From an uncultured Clostridia bacterium (GTDB taxonomy: Bacteria > Bacillota > Clostridia > TANB77 > CAG-508): 18,635 bases of DNA. Position numbers and translations under genes: made by a program. Positions 1 through 7,392 of this stretch are shown piece after piece. The notes beneath the pieces are model-generated. The model ran no database searches. It was given only the letters and a program-made list of their open reading frames with translations, and was not told the origin of the DNA. The stretch is taken from NCBI GenBank assembly GCA_934130435.1, contig CAKOYB010000016.1:1-18635 (forward strand). The letters run 5' to 3'. The number at the start of each line of letters is the position of its first letter. The stretch's first letter is position 1.

Positions 1-13
1 TTTAATTTATTTT

Positions 14-98
14 GGTAATATCTTGTATTACCGCTTGGTCTCTTAAAGGATTTACTGTTTACTTTTCAATGTACTTTGTCCTCATTTCCGTAAGGACT
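14..98 (-). promoter_or_regulatory. rRNA-type untranslated leader (boxA-like)
   Basis: Downstream of the promoter on the minus strand there is no ORF with a ribosome binding site. A short hairpin (GTCCT/AGGAC arms, 78-97) is followed by a stretch around 57-74 reading ACATTGAAAAGTAAACAG. This resembles the TTTGAAAACTAAACA sequence found in Firmicute rRNA leaders and spacers. A second hairpin, GGTAATA/TATTACC, lies at 14-32. I infer the 5' leader of an rRNA operon; the rRNA itself is not in the window. Confidence 0.5.
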
Positions 99-103
99 TA
101 CTA

Positions 104-132
104 AGTATACTACCGTTCCATTTCAATGTCAA
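104..132 (-). promoter_or_regulatory. Strong sigma-A promoter, rRNA-operon type
   Basis: On the minus strand there is a perfect -35 TTGACA (127-132), a 17-base spacer and a -10 TATACT (104-109). Upstream of the -35 lie A/T tracts that look like an UP element. It reads out through the left edge, so the gene it drives is outside the window. Such a near-consensus promoter with an UP-like tract, followed by the leader described in the next entry, is typical of rRNA or tRNA operons. Confidence 0.75.
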
Positions 133-302
133 GCTTTTTTTTGTAAAAAAATAAAATTAGTAATTTTTTAGTTGTTTTCCATAGTTTTTCTAGCTTTTTA
201 CTAATTTATTTTTCCAATTAGTTATGAACTATTTATAGTTTAACATATAAAATATAAGTAAGTCAATATATTTATTAATTTTATTTTACTTTTTTAAGTA
301 AT

Positions 303-335
303 AAAATAGCAGACACTGTGTGTCCGCTATTTTAT
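303..335 (-). terminator. Terminator of ileS
   Basis: An inverted repeat with AAAATAGC...GCTATTTT outer arms and GACAC/GTGTC inner arms lies directly after the ileS stop codon. Only one base pair is mismatched. The stem starts and ends in A/T runs, so it could stop transcription on the minus strand. Confidence 0.7.
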
Positions 336-336
336 A

Positions 337-3300
337 CTATATTTTAGCTAAGTTCAATTTTAAATTTTCTCCATTAATCTTAACATCTATATATTCTATT
401 TCTTTATTATTATAAACAATTTCTTTTGCTAGTGTGTCTTTCATAATGCTTTCTTTATTTTTTTCTATTATATCTAGAAGTTTTTTATTATCAGATACAT
501 ATAATATTATATTATCCATTACTTCAAAGCCTTTATCTTTTCTCATATTCTGAATTTTAGATAATATTTCTCTTACGAATCCCTCTTCTAACAATTCTTC
601 TGTCATATGTGTGTCTAGTACTACGCCTATTTCTCCTTCTCCAGCAAATGCAAATCCTTCCTTTCCTTGCATTGTTATCAATAAATTGTTAGCATCTAGC
701 TCTATTGTTTCTCCGTCAATTTCTATTTGTTCCTTTTCTCCGTTTTTTACTTTATTAGCAAGTTCCATTTGATTTTTCTTTGCAATTTCATTTCTTATTT
801 TTGGAATTAACTTTCCATATTGTTTACCTAGTACTGGTAAATTAGGCTTTATTTCAAAATCTACATATTCAGACATGTCTGCACCATGAATAATCTTTTT
901 AACATTTAGTTCATCTCTTACTATATTTTCGTAATATTCTGGAAGATAATTAACTGATATTAACATTTCTGATAATGGCTGTCTGTTTTTTATATTAACA
1001 GAATTTCTTGCACTTCTTCCTAATTTTACTATTTTATATGCTAAATCCATCTCTTCTTCTAATTTTAAATCTATTTTATTTTCTTCAATTTCTGGCCATT
1101 CACATAAATGTACACTTTCTATTGCATTTGGTTCAAGTCCAACAACAAGATTTTGATATATTTCTTCAGTTATAAAAGGAACAAATGGTGCTGCAATTTT
1201 AGATAAATCTATTAGAACTTTATATAATGTTACATATGCTCCAATCTTATCATCTTTAATTTCCTGTGCCCAAAATCTTTCTCTATTTCTTCTTACATAC
1301 CAATTTGAAAGTTCATCTGTAAATTCTTCTATTAAATTTGCTGCTCCAGTTATATCGTAACTTTCTAGTTTTTTATCTACATTTATATTTAATGTATACA
1401 ATTTTGATATGATCCATTTATCCATTATATTAGAGCTCTCAAAGTTTTTATATTGCGTTGGGTCAAACTGATCAATTTCTGCATATAGTACATAGAATGA
1501 ATAAATATTCCATAATGTACTTAAAAATCCTCTTTGGCTTTCTTGAACATTTTCTAATGATAGTCTAGATGATAGCCATGGTGCACTTCCAGTATAAAAA
1601 TACCATCTTGTTGCATCTGCACCCACTGTATCAAGTAGATACAATGGATCTACTCCGTTTTTCTTTGATTTAGACATTTTTTGTCCTTTTCCATCTAGCA
1701 CGTGTCCTAAAACTATGCAGTTTTCAAATGGGGTTTTATTAAATAATGCTGTTCCTAATGCTGTTAGTGTATAGAACCATCCTCTTGTTTGATCTATTGC
1801 TTCAGATATGTATTGAGCAGGGAAGTTATCCTTAAATAATTGTTCATTTTCAAATGGATAGTGCCATTGAGCAAAAGGCATTGATCCTGAGTCAAACCAA
1901 CAGTCTATAACTTCTTTTGCACGTACCATTTTTTTACCACATTTAGGGCATTTTAGATGTACATTATCAATATATGGTTTATGTAATTCTATTTCTTCTG
2001 GAACATCTATTGCTTTATCTTTTAGTTCTTCAATGCTTCCTATGCATTCTTGGTGTCTACAGTTCTCATCTTCGCATGTCCAAACTGGTAATGGTGTTCC
2101 CCAATATCTATCTCTTGATATTCCCCAATCAATAACATTTTCCAAAAACTTTCCAAATCTTCCTGTTTTTATTGTTTCTGGATACCAGTTAACTTTGTTA
2201 TTATTTTCTACCAGATTGTCTCTAAGTTTGCTCATTGCAACAAACCAGCTCTCCTTTGGGTAATATAATAGTGGAGTATCACATCTCCAGCAATGTGGAT
2301 ATGAATGTAAATGTTTTTCTTTTGAGAATAATTTATTTCCTTGTTTTAGCCATTCACATATGTCTTCATTACAATCTCTAACAAATCTTCCTGCCCATGG
2401 TTTTACTTCTTCTATAAATTTTCCTTCTTTATCAACTAGATTAATAATTGGTATATTGTTTTGTTTGCAAACTATATTGTCATCTTCACCATATGCTGGT
2501 GCTGTATGTACAATTCCTGTTCCTTCGTCTAATGATACAAAGTCTCCATGTATTATTTCAAACGCTTTTCCTTCTGGTTTAGCAAATGGAATTAACTGTT
2601 CATATTTTTTACCTAATAATTCTGTACCTTTAAATGTTCTTAAAACTTCGAACTCTTTATCTTTTAGCACATTTTCAACTAATTGATTTGCAATAATATA
2701 AATTTCATATTTTGCTTCATCTTCTGTTCCAACATTAACCTTTACTTCTGAATAATCATATGCTTTGTTAATGCAAAGTGCTAAGTTTGAAGGAAGAGTC
2801 CAAGGTGTAGTTGTCCAAGCTAAAACATATTTTTCTTCATCTTTAAGTTTGAATTTTGCAATACATGTTAGATCTTTTACATCTTTGTATCCTTGTGCAA
2901 CTTCATGTGAAGATAATGCTGTACCACATCTAGGGCAATATGGCATTACTTTATGTCCTTGATATAGTAGATCTTTCTTCCATAACTCTTTTAATGCCCA
3001 CCAAACTGATTCTATATATTTATTATCATATGTAATATATGGATTCTCCATATCAACCCAGTATCCAACTTTATTAGTCATCTCTTCCCATATGTGAACA
3101 TATTTAAAAACGCTTTCTTTACATTCTTTTGTAAATTTTTCAACGCCATATTCTTCAATTTGTTGTTTTCCAGATATTCCTAATTTTTTTTCAATTTCTA
3201 ATTCAACAGGTAGTCCATGTGTGTCCCATCCTGCTTTTCTAATTACTCTATATCCTTTCATTACTTTATATCTAGGTATAATATCCTTCATTACCCTTGT

Positions 3301-3483
3301 TATTATATGTCCTGCATGTGGCATTCCATTTGCTGTTGGCGGTCCATCATAAAAAGTAAAATATCTTTTACCTTTATTAGTATCAAAGCTCTTTTTTATA
3401 ATATCTTTTTCTTTCCATTTTTTTGATACTTCATGTTCCATACCAACAAATCCATCTTCTTTTAGTTCAACTTTTTTGTACAT
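337..3483 (-). CDS. ileS: Isoleucyl-tRNA synthetase, type 2
   Basis: This cytoplasmic enzyme charges tRNA-Ile with isoleucine. The 1048 residues match the long class of IleS. Visible motifs are the HIGH-type PHAGH at residues 55-59, the class signature GWDTHGLPVE, paired CxxC metal-type motifs (CPRC, CWRC, CPKC) and KMSKS at 602-606. The form HAGH and the sequence KMSKSKKNG are typical of the eukaryote-like IleS2 branch, which is known to be little affected by mupirocin; whether this protein is resistant is inferred. The ATG at 3483 follows AAGGAGG at good spacing and is preceded by a T-box leader, so the gene is controlled by uncharged tRNA-Ile. It is transcribed alone. Confidence 0.97.
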   Translation of the reverse strand: MYKKVELKEDGFVGMEHEVSKKWKEKDIIKKSFDTNKGKRYFTFYDGPPTANGMPHAGHIITRVMKDIIPRYKVMKGYRVIRKAGWDTHGLPVELEIEKKLGISGKQQIEEYGVEKFTKECKESVFKYVHIWEEMTNKVGYWVDMENPYITYDNKYIESVWWALKELWKKDLLYQGHKVMPYCPRCGTALSSHEVAQGYKDVKDLTCIAKFKLKDEEKYVLAWTTTPWTLPSNLALCINKAYDYSEVKVNVGTEDEAKYEIYIIANQLVENVLKDKEFEVLRTFKGTELLGKKYEQLIPFAKPEGKAFEIIHGDFVSLDEGTGIVHTAPAYGEDDNIVCKQNNIPIINLVDKEGKFIEEVKPWAGRFVRDCNEDICEWLKQGNKLFSKEKHLHSYPHCWRCDTPLLYYPKESWFVAMSKLRDNLVENNNKVNWYPETIKTGRFGKFLENVIDWGISRDRYWGTPLPVWTCEDENCRHQECIGSIEELKDKAIDVPEEIELHKPYIDNVHLKCPKCGKKMVRAKEVIDCWFDSGSMPFAQWHYPFENEQLFKDNFPAQYISEAIDQTRGWFYTLTALGTALFNKTPFENCIVLGHVLDGKGQKMSKSKKNGVDPLYLLDTVGADATRWYFYTGSAPWLSSRLSLENVQESQRGFLSTLWNIYSFYVLYAEIDQFDPTQYKNFESSNIMDKWIISKLYTLNINVDKKLESYDITGAANLIEEFTDELSNWYVRRNRERFWAQEIKDDKIGAYVTLYKVLIDLSKIAAPFVPFITEEIYQNLVVGLEPNAIESVHLCEWPEIEENKIDLKLEEEMDLAYKIVKLGRSARNSVNIKNRQPLSEMLISVNYLPEYYENIVRDELNVKKIIHGADMSEYVDFEIKPNLPVLGKQYGKLIPKIRNEIAKKNQMELANKVKNGEKEQIEIDGETIELDANNLLITMQGKEGFAFAGEGEIGVVLDTHMTEELLEEGFVREILSKIQNMRKDKGFEVMDNIILYVSDNKKLLDIIEKNKESIMKDTLAKEIVYNNKEIEYIDVKINGENLKLNLAKI

Positions 3484-3510
3484 GTTTTAAAACCTCCTTA
3501 AATAAATTAA

Positions 3511-3750
3511 AGCCACTTCGTCCTACACTTAGGACGAAATGGCTATATATTCCGCGGTACCACCTAATTTGAAAATCTCTTTTCCACTTAATTTTCTTTA
3601 ACGCAAGATTTAGCGGCTTACCTTACTATTATTTCAAATAAGCAACTCCAAGGTGATAATAAATATCTCCATTTACTAGAATTTCAGCATACATCTAGCT
3701 CTCTAAAAACTTTTAATATTTATCATGTCCTTTTCTTAGTTTTTAATTTT
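3511..3750 (-). ncRNA. T-box leader of ileS, specifier AUC (Ile)
   Basis: A cis-acting T-box riboswitch lies between the promoter and ileS. The conserved T-box sequence AGGTGGTACCGCGG is at 3552-3565. Upstream, in stem I, the codon ATC (3655-3657) is followed by ACC as is usual for the specifier loop, which matches isoleucine. Downstream is the terminator hairpin (arms GCCATTTCGTCCT and AGGACGAAGTGGC, 3511-3543), whose 5' part includes the TCCT that would pair with the T-box in the antiterminator. Uncharged tRNA-Ile should favour readthrough into ileS. Confidence 0.93.
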
Positions 3751-3756
3751 TTTCAT

Positions 3757-3785
3757 ATTTTATCATAATTTATTTTATATTTCAA
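3757..3785 (-). promoter_or_regulatory. Promoter of the ileS T-box transcript
   Basis: Minus-strand -35 TTGAAA (3780-3785), 17-base spacer, -10 TAAAAT (3757-3762). Transcription would start a few bases before stem I of the T-box. The spacing and location make this convincing. Confidence 0.65.
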
Positions 3786-3810
3786 TAGTTTTTTTATTTT
3801 AATTCTATTT

Positions 3811-4167
3811 TTAAAACCTTCTTCTAAATCTGTTACAGCAGCAGCTATTACCTAATATGTTTGAACATGAATTTGTGTCATCTGTTGTGTTATCATTGTC
3901 ATTATTAGAATCGCTTTCTGCTTGATTCTCTGCTAATTGCCTTATCAAACAGCATATTAATTTACCTAAAAATGCTGCTATATAAGCAAGTATTGTATAT
4001 ACAATAGTATTAATAAGAAAAGATGTATCATATGCAGTATATGCAACAATTAAAAAAATCGCAAATACAAAAGCGGCAACTAGTAATGGGCATTTAATTA
4101 GCTTTTGTAAAACAATTGCAATTATTATAGTTGATATTGGGAATACTAAAAAAAATAAAATATTCAT
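3811..4167 (-). CDS. Small membrane protein, DUF2651-like
   Basis: A protein of 118 residues. The first 75 or so form three hydrophobic segments, beginning MNILFFLVFPISTIIIA and including PLLVAAFVFAIFLIVAYT, and these resemble the small Bacillus YbeF/DUF2651 membrane proteins from memory. After this comes an Asn/Asp/Ser-rich acidic linker and a tail with a CCC cluster ending in RFRRRF. The ATG at 4167 follows GGGAGGGAT. It stands alone between the ileS promoter and a long intergenic region, with no clear terminator. Function is unknown; the Cys-rich basic tail would be a place for metal or lipid contact, but that is speculation. Confidence 0.7.
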   Translation of the reverse strand: MNILFFLVFPISTIIIAIVLQKLIKCPLLVAAFVFAIFLIVAYTAYDTSFLINTIVYTILAYIAAFLGKLICCLIRQLAENQAESDSNNDNDNTTDDTNSCSNILGNSCCCNRFRRRF

Positions 4168-4454
4168 ATTATATCCCTCCCAAAATATTAAAGAATTAAT
4201 TATGCATTAATTGCTTTTGTTATATAATATGATCTTTTTTACATTTGGTTAATTTTTTAGCTTAAAATAATATATCTAATATATATTATTTTGATGAATA
4301 AAAAATAATTGTTCTTGTTATTTAGCTAGAATAATATGTTTTGTGTCAAAATTTTCTGTCACGTTTGACAGATTGATTAAATCATTAAAATTAGTGTTTT
4401 TTACTGAAAAATTTTAACTAGTAAATTTAAGTTACATATTTTTTTAAAAATATC
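4168..4454. other. Non-coding AT-rich gap with two palindromes
   Basis: No ORF with a ribosome binding site is visible on either strand. Two inverted repeats stand out. One is a purely AT palindrome with 12-base arms AAAATAATATAT/ATATATTATTTT (4264-4292). The other is CTGTCA-CGTT-TGACAG (4356-4371), which could be an operator. A TTGACA on the minus strand near 4341-4347 may belong to the promoter of the small membrane protein, but no good -10 lies at normal spacing. Confidence 0.5.
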
Positions 4455-4483
4455 TTGTTTTTTTATTTTTACTATGTTAAAAT
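4455..4483 (+). promoter_or_regulatory. Promoter of rpmB
   Basis: -35 TTGTTT (4455-4460), 17-base spacer, -10 TAAAAT (4478-4483), followed by a leader of about 35 bases and the rpmB ribosome binding site. Confidence 0.55.
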
Positions 4484-4524
4484 ATAAGTCAGTCAGTTTA
4501 TAATTCTATTAGGAGGTGCTAAAA

Positions 4525-4722
4525 ATGGCAAAATGTGAAATTTGTGATAAATCATTAAGTTTTGGAAATAAATTAAGTATTGCTCGTTCTCATATAAGTA
4601 ATAGAGCAACTAGAACTTGGAAACCAAATCTAAGGAGTGTAAAAGCTATTGTTGATGGTCAACCAAAAAGAATTAAAGTTTGTGCAAAATGTTTACGTTC
4701 TGGAAAAGTAAAAAGAGCATAA
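4525..4722 (+). CDS. rpmB: Ribosomal protein bL28
   Basis: A 65-residue protein of the large ribosomal subunit. It begins MAKCEICDKSLSFGNK and carries two CxxC pairs (C4/C7 and C53/C56), so this is the zinc-binding form. An in-frame ATG nine bases upstream falls in the ribosome binding site region; the ATG at 4525, seven bases after GGAGGTG, is the right start. It is transcribed alone, with its own promoter and terminator, convergent with the spoVM unit. In Bacillus subtilis rpmB is also next to spoVM. Confidence 0.97.
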   Translation: MAKCEICDKSLSFGNKLSIARSHISNRATRTWKPNLRSVKAIVDGQPKRIKVCAKCLRSGKVKRA

Positions 4723-4756
4723 TAATTAATAAGTAAATTTTTTAATTTTACTATAT

Positions 4757-4790
4757 GAAAAAGACACACATGTATGTGTCTTTTTTTATA
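4757..4790. terminator. Bidirectional terminator between rpmB and spoVM
   Basis: A GACACA...TGTGTC stem with an A run on one side and a T run (TTTTTTT) on the other, so it can act on both strands. It ends rpmB on the plus strand and the spoVM unit on the minus strand. Confidence 0.8.
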
Positions 4791-4822
4791 TAGTGCTGTA
4801 ACTGATAGATATTTTATGTAAT

Positions 4823-4897
4823 TTAATCTTTTATCCCAAAGATCAATTTTACAAATCCTCTAAAAAATTTAGGCACTTTTTTTACTACTATTTTCAT
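4823..4897 (-). CDS. spoVM: Stage V sporulation protein SpoVM
   Basis: Only 24 residues. The sequence begins MKIVVKKVPKFFRGFVK and ends FGIKD. The Bacillus subtilis SpoVM has 26 residues with the same frame of MK...K.PKF..G.V....G...KD, including the Pro at position 9 that is needed for function. SpoVM is an amphipathic helix that binds the convex forespore membrane, recruits SpoIVA for coat assembly and inhibits FtsH. The ATG follows AAAAGGAGAGTGAAGAG. It lies 29 bases after the small membrane protein gene and next to rpmB, the place it occupies in Bacillus. This marks the organism as a spore former. Confidence 0.88.
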   Translation of the reverse strand: MKIVVKKVPKFFRGFVKLIFGIKD

Positions 4898-4926
4898 CTC
4901 TTCACTCTCCTTTTTATCTTATATAA

Positions 4927-5076
4927 CTAACAGGCTATACATATAAATCCTGCTACAACAATTGCTATTCCAAATATAAAAAGCCACCAAGTAATTGGAA
5001 GTAATAAAACTAATAATATTCCCATTCCTAGTCCTATTAAGCATATTGCACAAGTTTTCTTTAATAATCTAAACAT
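4927..5076 (-). CDS. 49-residue membrane protein upstream of spoVM
   Basis: The ATG at 5076 follows AAGGAG. The protein starts with a short basic, Cys-containing N-terminus (MFRLLKKTCAICLIG). Two hydrophobic segments follow: GLGMGILLVLLL and, after PITWW, FIFGIAIVVAGFI. It ends CIAC. It lies just upstream of spoVM in the same direction and presumably shares its transcript, so a role in sporulation is likely but unproven. A promoter of the mother-cell sigma-E type would be expected before it; I could not find a clear one. No named family recognised. Confidence 0.75.
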   Translation of the reverse strand: MFRLLKKTCAICLIGLGMGILLVLLLPITWWLFIFGIAIVVAGFICIAC

Positions 5077-5174
5077 ATAATATACTCCTTTTCTAATAAT
5101 ATATTATTTTTATTTAAATTTGTTACTTTTTATGTTATTATAGTTTTATAAAAAATTTATGGAGGTATATTTTT

Positions 5175-5807
5175 ATGTATAGTACTCAAAAATCAGTTGA
5201 ATTAATTAATATTTTAAAAGCATACTACCCTGATGCTAAGTGTAGCCTTGATTTCTCTACACCTTTTGAGTTATTAGTTGCTACAATATTATCTGCACAA
5301 TGTACAGACGAACGTGTTAACAAAACTACTAAATATATTTTTCCAAAGTATTCTACTCCATATGACTTTGATAAAATAACTTTACTTCAACTTGAAGAAT
5401 TAATTCACCCATGCGGTTTCTATAAAAATAAAGCTAAAAATATAAAATCATGTGCCCATATTATTATTAATAATTTTAATGGATTAGTCCCTGACACAAT
5501 GAATGAACTTTTGTATCTTCCTGGAGTTGGAAGAAAAACTGCAAACGTCGTTATGTTAGAAGCATTTAATAAATATGAAGGAATTGCAATAGATACACAT
5601 GCAAAACGTTTATCTAATAGAATTGGTTTGTCTTCAAACAATGATCCTCAAAAAATTGAAATTGATTTATTAAAAATCTTTCCACATAAATATCTAAAAG
5701 ATATCAACCATTTATTTATGTGGCACGGCAGAAATATATGTACTGCCAAAAATCCTAATTGCTCATCATGTCCAATTAACCATCTTTGTAATTCAAATTT
5801 ACATTAA
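5175..5807 (+). CDS. nth: Endonuclease III
   Basis: A DNA glycosylase/AP lyase of base excision repair that removes oxidised pyrimidines. The 210 residues are the usual length. The helix-hairpin-helix LPGVGRKTANVV includes the catalytic Lys121. Asp140 lies in AIDTHAKRLSNR, and the C-terminal 4Fe-4S loop is complete with C189-x6-C196-x2-C199-x5-C205. The ATG follows GGAGGT. It is divergent from the spoVM unit. The next gene is on the same strand about 70 bases later. Confidence 0.97.
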   Translation: MYSTQKSVELINILKAYYPDAKCSLDFSTPFELLVATILSAQCTDERVNKTTKYIFPKYSTPYDFDKITLLQLEELIHPCGFYKNKAKNIKSCAHIIINNFNGLVPDTMNELLYLPGVGRKTANVVMLEAFNKYEGIAIDTHAKRLSNRIGLSSNNDPQKIEIDLLKIFPHKYLKDINHLFMWHGRNICTAKNPNCSSCPINHLCNSNLH

Positions 5808-5875
5808 GATTTTTTGAATATTTTACTTTTTTCTTAGTTATACTAGTGATATACACTAATTCTAAGGAGGAAATT

Positions 5876-6013
5876 TTGACAAACATTAATTGTTCATATA
5901 ACTGTGTTTTTCAAAAAGATGGAAAATGTAATCTAAATGTTGCAACTGTTAAACATATTGATTCTTTTAATGATTGTGCATATTTTATTTCTAATATTCC
6001 ATTGACAAAATAA
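5876..6013 (+). CDS. 45-residue Cys-rich small protein (TTG start)
   Basis: TTG start five bases after AAGGAGG. The protein begins MTNINCSYNCVFQKDGKC and has a four-Cys pattern C-x3-C-x8-C with a fourth Cys 16 residues on (NDCAYF), a layout that could bind a metal ion or an iron-sulfur cluster. There is no signal peptide or membrane segment. It is short and starts with TTG, so automatic gene callers may skip it. It sits between nth and the bactofilin-like gene. The family is not known to me by function. Confidence 0.75.
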   Translation: MTNINCSYNCVFQKDGKCNLNVATVKHIDSFNDCAYFISNIPLTK

Positions 6014-6082
6014 ATCTTTAAATATAAAATTATTAGCAGAAATATTTTATTAATATTTACTTTATATTTTAGGAGGATAAAT

Positions 6083-7321
6083 ATGTTAAAGAAAAAATTA
6101 AAATTATCTTTAGTTGCATTTTTAATCGTGTCAGTTATGTTTTCTTTTAGTTTGAATTTTGTTAGTGCTACTGAATCAGAACCTGTTACCACATCTGCAG
6201 AAGCTTCAAATGCTGCAGTAACTTCAAACGATCAAGAAGCTTCTACAGATGAAAGTCAAGATGAAGATAATTCAAAAGCTAATATTGAGGAAGTAAGCGG
6301 TGATCTATACTTATTTGATAATAATATAGAGATGAATAAATATGTTGACGGAAGCGTATTTATATTCGGAAAAAAAGTAAAAGTTACTGGACAAGTAAAT
6401 GGAAATCTTTTCATTTTTGCAGACTCAGTTGAATTTGATAATTGTTATGTTAGATCATCAATATTTGTTTGTGCAAAAGATGTAGTTTATAATGGATATT
6501 CTAACGACTTATATGTTGCTTGTAATAAGCTTCAAATGACTTATGAGTCATATGTAATTCGTGATGTAAAAGCTACTTCTTCAGAAGCAATAATAAAAGC
6601 CGCTATTGGTAGAGACTTAGATTTGGCTGCTAACACAGTGGACTTTGGTACTAACGCTTTAAAAAATTCTTCAAACGAATCTAGCGAAAATGAGTCTAAT
6701 GAATCTAATGAAAATAAGTCAACTGATGATTCTCCAATCATTTATGGAAATTTAAGATATTCAGCAAAAAAATCATTAGATTTAAGAGATGGTATTGTTG
6801 AAGGCGAAGTAACATATAAAAAAGCCTCAGCTACATCAGGTGTAAAAATATCAGAAATTATAATTTATTTATTAAAAGCTGCTGTAACTGCAATTGTTGT
6901 ATTTTTACTATTAAGTAAATTTGCATCAAATTTTGTTCAAGAATTATCTAATAAATCATGGAAAAATGTTTTATTAGCATTAGGTATCGGTCTAATTTCA
7001 ATACTTGCAGTAACAATTGCTTCATCAATTTTAGTTCTTACAAAAGTTGGTGCTATATTAGGAATCGTATTAATGTTCATATTAGTTTTATTAGCATTAG
7101 TATCTACTTCTATAGTTGATATATATGTAGCAAAATTAATATGTAACTTAGCAAAATTAGATAAGAAACTTTATAAATATTTAATTTTAGCTGGAATTGC
7201 ACTTTTAATTGCAGCACTTAAGTATATTCCTTATGCTGGTTCAATACTTTCTCTATTGATAATTGCTTTAGGTATTGGTTTACTAATATATACACTTTAT
7301 AAAATGAAGAAAAATAAATAA
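6083..7321 (+). CDS. Secreted/membrane bactofilin-like protein
   Basis: A protein of 412 residues. An N-terminal signal peptide (KKKLKLSLVAFLIVSVMF, likely cut after VSA) is followed by an acidic Ser/Thr/Glu linker. Residues from about 72 to 250 form short beta-strand repeats such as GDLYLF, GSVFIFG and GNLFIFA, as in the beta-helix of bactofilins and other polymer-forming cytoskeletal proteins (DUF583). An Asn/Ser/Glu repeat (around 195-215) interrupts the repeats. The C-terminal 150 residues hold about four membrane helices. Classical bactofilins are cytosolic, so an exported copy anchored by C-terminal helices is a different arrangement. The ATG follows AGGAGG. It may act at the cell envelope; this is inferred. 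Confidence 0.8.
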   Translation: MLKKKLKLSLVAFLIVSVMFSFSLNFVSATESEPVTTSAEASNAAVTSNDQEASTDESQDEDNSKANIEEVSGDLYLFDNNIEMNKYVDGSVFIFGKKVKVTGQVNGNLFIFADSVEFDNCYVRSSIFVCAKDVVYNGYSNDLYVACNKLQMTYESYVIRDVKATSSEAIIKAAIGRDLDLAANTVDFGTNALKNSSNESSENESNESNENKSTDDSPIIYGNLRYSAKKSLDLRDGIVEGEVTYKKASATSGVKISEIIIYLLKAAVTAIVVFLLLSKFASNFVQELSNKSWKNVLLALGIGLISILAVTIASSILVLTKVGAILGIVLMFILVLLALVSTSIVDIYVAKLICNLAKLDKKLYKYLILAGIALLIAALKYIPYAGSILSLLIIALGIGLLIYTLYKMKKNK

Positions 7322-7337
7322 TTAATTATAAAAAAAT

Positions 7338-7390
7338 AAAAAGCCTTTTTTAACTATATCGCATTTAGCGTATGTAGAAAAAGGCTTTTT
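7338..7390. terminator. Bidirectional terminator
   Basis: Perfect 13-base arms AAAAAGCCTTTTT and AAAAAGGCTTTTT (7338-7350 and 7378-7390) around a loop that has a small CGC/GCG hairpin. T runs on both strands end the bactofilin-like gene and the rpe operon, which converge here. Confidence 0.88.
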
Positions 7391-7392
7391 TA

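Noticed and set aside
2033..2962. Plus-strand frames within ileS
   Set aside because: Shadows of a clearly coding minus-strand gene with no ribosome binding sites.
5911..6192. Minus-strand 93-codon frame
   Set aside because: It covers the plus-strand Cys-rich small gene and the start of the bactofilin-like gene, both of which have strong ribosome binding sites; this frame has none.
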